From positions 1 through 64,000 of the forward strand of contig JAIYBC010000047.1 of the NCBI GenBank assembly GCA_027488845.1: a DNA stretch of 64,000 bases, written 5' to 3'. Below the pieces are notes generated by a model. That model searched no databases. It was not told where the DNA came from and saw nothing but the letters and a program-made list of their open reading frames with translations. This stretch comes from Verrucomicrobiales bacterium. Lineage in GTDB: Bacteria > Verrucomicrobiota > Verrucomicrobiia > Limisphaerales > UBA9464. Positions 62,463 to 64,000 of the stretch are shown piece by piece. The number at the start of each line of letters is the position of its first letter. The stretch's first letter is position 1. The translations under genes and the position numbers were made by a program.

Positions 62463-63602
62463 ATGAGTACCACCACCCCGGCAGGCAACGTTTCCAAAGG
62501 TCTTGAGGGCATCGTCGCCGCGCACACGCGCCTGAGCGACGTCCGCGGCGACATCGGCCAGTTGATCTACTGCGGCTACGACATCAACGAGCTTGCCGGA
62601 GCGGTGACGTACGAGGAGGTGGTCCACCTGCTTTTCCACAACCACCTGCCGAATCCCAAGGAACTGGCCGAGCTGAAGACCGTGCTTGCCGGCTACCGCG
62701 AGTTGCCCCAGGGGGTGGTCGACCTGATCACGTCGCTGCCGAAGGACTGTCCGCCGATGCATGCCATCCGGACGGGCGTCAGCGCCTTGGGCTGCTACGA
62801 CACCACGGCGGACGACGACACGATGGACGCCCAGCGTCGCAAGGCGTTGCGGCTGATCGCCCAGATCCCGGTGATCACGGCCTACTTCCACCGTTCCCGG
62901 CAGGGGCTGCCCCTGGTTTCGCCGAATGCGTCGCTGGGCGAGGCGGCGAACTTCCTGTGGATGATCGACGGCGAGAAGCCGTCGGCCGAGAAGGAGAGCA
63001 CGATGGACATGTGCTACGTGCTCCACGCGGACCACGGCATGAATGCGTCGACCTTCAGCGCCCGGGTGACGATCGCGACGTTGAGCGACATGTACTCCGC
63101 GGTGACGACCGCGATCGGGACCCTGAAGGGCCCGCTCCACGGCGGCGCCAACGAGGGCGTGATCAAGATGCTCAAGGAGATCGGTTCGCTGGAGGCGGTG
63201 GACGCGTACGTCGCGGACTGCCTCGCCCAGAAGCGCAAGATCATGGGCATCGGTCACCGGGTCTACAAGGTGCTCGATCCCCGAGCCCCGCACCTCAAGC
63301 GGATGGCCCAGGTGCTTTCGGCGAAGCTGGGCGAGCCCAAGTGGATCCAGATGTCCGAGCGGATCGCGGAGCTGATGCTGAAGGAGAAGAACCTCCACGC
63401 GAACGTCGATTTCTACAGCGCCACGGTCTACTACAGCCTGGGCATCCCGACGGACCTGTTCACGCCGATCTTCGCGATCGCGCGGACCAGCGGCTGGACG
63501 GCACACGTGCTCGAACAGCTGGCCGACAACCGCCTCATCCGTCCGCAGTCGGTGTACACCGGTCCCGTCGGACTGAAGGTGTCCCCGATCGCATCGCGCT
63601 GA
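62463..63602 (+). CDS. gltA: Citrate synthase
   Basis: This 379-residue enzyme condenses acetyl-CoA and oxaloacetate in the citric-acid cycle. Catalytic residues are visible: H226 (GPLHGGAN), H265 (GHRVYK) and D316 (NVDFYS). Its length fits the shorter bacterial citrate synthase type. The ATG at 62463 is chosen over an upstream one that adds 12 unsupported residues. It is followed after 79 nt by sucC, another TCA-cycle gene. Confidence 0.94.
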   Translation: MSTTTPAGNVSKGLEGIVAAHTRLSDVRGDIGQLIYCGYDINELAGAVTYEEVVHLLFHNHLPNPKELAELKTVLAGYRELPQGVVDLITSLPKDCPPMHAIRTGVSALGCYDTTADDDTMDAQRRKALRLIAQIPVITAYFHRSRQGLPLVSPNASLGEAANFLWMIDGEKPSAEKESTMDMCYVLHADHGMNASTFSARVTIATLSDMYSAVTTAIGTLKGPLHGGANEGVIKMLKEIGSLEAVDAYVADCLAQKRKIMGIGHRVYKVLDPRAPHLKRMAQVLSAKLGEPKWIQMSERIAELMLKEKNLHANVDFYSATVYYSLGIPTDLFTPIFAIARTSGWTAHVLEQLADNRLIRPQSVYTGPVGLKVSPIASR

Positions 63603-63681
63603 ACCGTTGCCGCAGCCGGGTCCGGCCCACAGGGGGCGGACCCGCGTCTTCGGCGCCCCAATCCCGTTTTCACGTCCCCGA

Positions 63682-64000
63682 ATGAACATCCACGAATACC
63701 AGGCCAAGCAGCTTCTCAAGCAGTATGGTGTCGCCGTCCCCGCCGGCGATCCCTGCAAGACCGTCGAGGAGGCCCGCGCGGCCGCCGAGCGGCTCTTCGG
63801 AGCCGGCCACACCCTCATCGTCATCAAGTCCCAGATCCACGCGGGCGGCCGCGGGAAGGGAACCTTCACCCACGGCTTCAAGGGTGGCGTCAAGCTGGCC
63901 AAGTCCGTTGAGGAGGCGGTCGACTTCGCGACGAACATGCTCGGCAAGACCCTGGTCACGAAGCAGACCGGACCCGAGGGCCGTGTGGTCCAGACGATCC
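63682..64000 (+). CDS. sucC: Succinyl-CoA synthetase beta subunit, 5' part
   Basis: Only the first ~106 residues are in the window; the gene continues past its right edge. The opening [17 protein letters not shown] and the [15 protein letters not shown]-grasp segment are typical of SucC, which with SucD interconverts succinyl-CoA and succinate with ADP/ATP or GDP/GTP. The ATG is at 63682. sucD presumably follows outside the window. Confidence 0.93.
   Translation, partial: MNIHEYQAKQLLKQYGVAVPAGDPCKTVEEARAAAERLFGAGHTLIVIKSQIHAGGRGKGTFTHGFKGGVKLAKSVEEAVDFATNMLGKTLVTKQTGPEGRVVQTI

Noticed and set aside
63618-63643. Terminator between citrate synthase and sucC
   Set aside because: A GGGTCCG/CGGACCC stem exists but there is no T-tract and both genes could be co-transcribed.

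Overview
The window is high-GC bacterial chromosome, most likely from a free-living Verrucomicrobiota (Limisphaerales/Pedosphaera-like). This is inferred from protein repertoire only: a planctomycete/verrucomicrobial-type haem-binding domain, a PSCyt1-like cytochrome fused to WD40 repeats, large secreted LamG/PA14 and beta-helix proteins, a permease-repressor fusion resembling chlamydial YtgCR, and short intergenic repeats common in PVC genomes. No rRNA, tRNA, CRISPR array, phage or transposase gene was found.

Layout. 1-608: gene-free, six copies of a TGACGTGTCCC-type motif. 609-7634 (minus): YkgJ-type protein, tsaB-tsaE-thiL in overlap, a B12-radical SAM protein, a hybrid histidine kinase and a nitroreductase. 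7800-15215 (plus): an SNF2 helicase and a periplasmic beta-propeller hybrid kinase. 15337-21730: an EamA exporter with a eukaryotic-type HisA, ppnP, a three-gene DsrEFH/TusBCD-like set, an epimerase, a DciA-like protein and rpsA. 22546-26166: a giant secreted LamG/PA14 protein.

26364-36792 (minus): ten tightly spaced genes ending at one terminator. In transcription order they are a CarF/PEDS1-family lipid desaturase, LplT, Lnt, Aas, DUF2157, GDYXXLXY, a lipoprotein, two alpha/beta hydrolases and a flavin reductase. Lnt produces lysophospholipid, LplT flips it and Aas re-acylates it. The desaturase would introduce the plasmalogen vinyl-ether bond, and the reductase could be its electron source. 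I read this as a possible membrane-lipid remodelling and lipoprotein-maturation operon.

36891-48716: hydrolase, stand-alone 5'-3' exonuclease, cytochrome-WD40 protein, cysK, a zinc-less MDR dehydrogenase, an internally duplicated beta-helix protein and an esterase/SMP-30 fusion. 48803-52607 (minus): secreted mutarotase, cytochrome c/PQQ-type sugar dehydrogenase and SMP-30 lactonase, a coherent periplasmic sugar-oxidation set. 52732-56672: a DTW (TapT) protein with a degenerate exonuclease-like extension, an unknown gene overlapping it tail to tail, DUF1415 and tgt.

56757-62398: mntR diverges from a metal ABC operon in ytgABCD order. It carries an inserted outer-membrane barrel gene, and its first permease ends in a DtxR/YtgR-like domain with the metal ligands conserved. 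62463-64000: citrate synthase, then the start of sucC, which is cut by the window edge.
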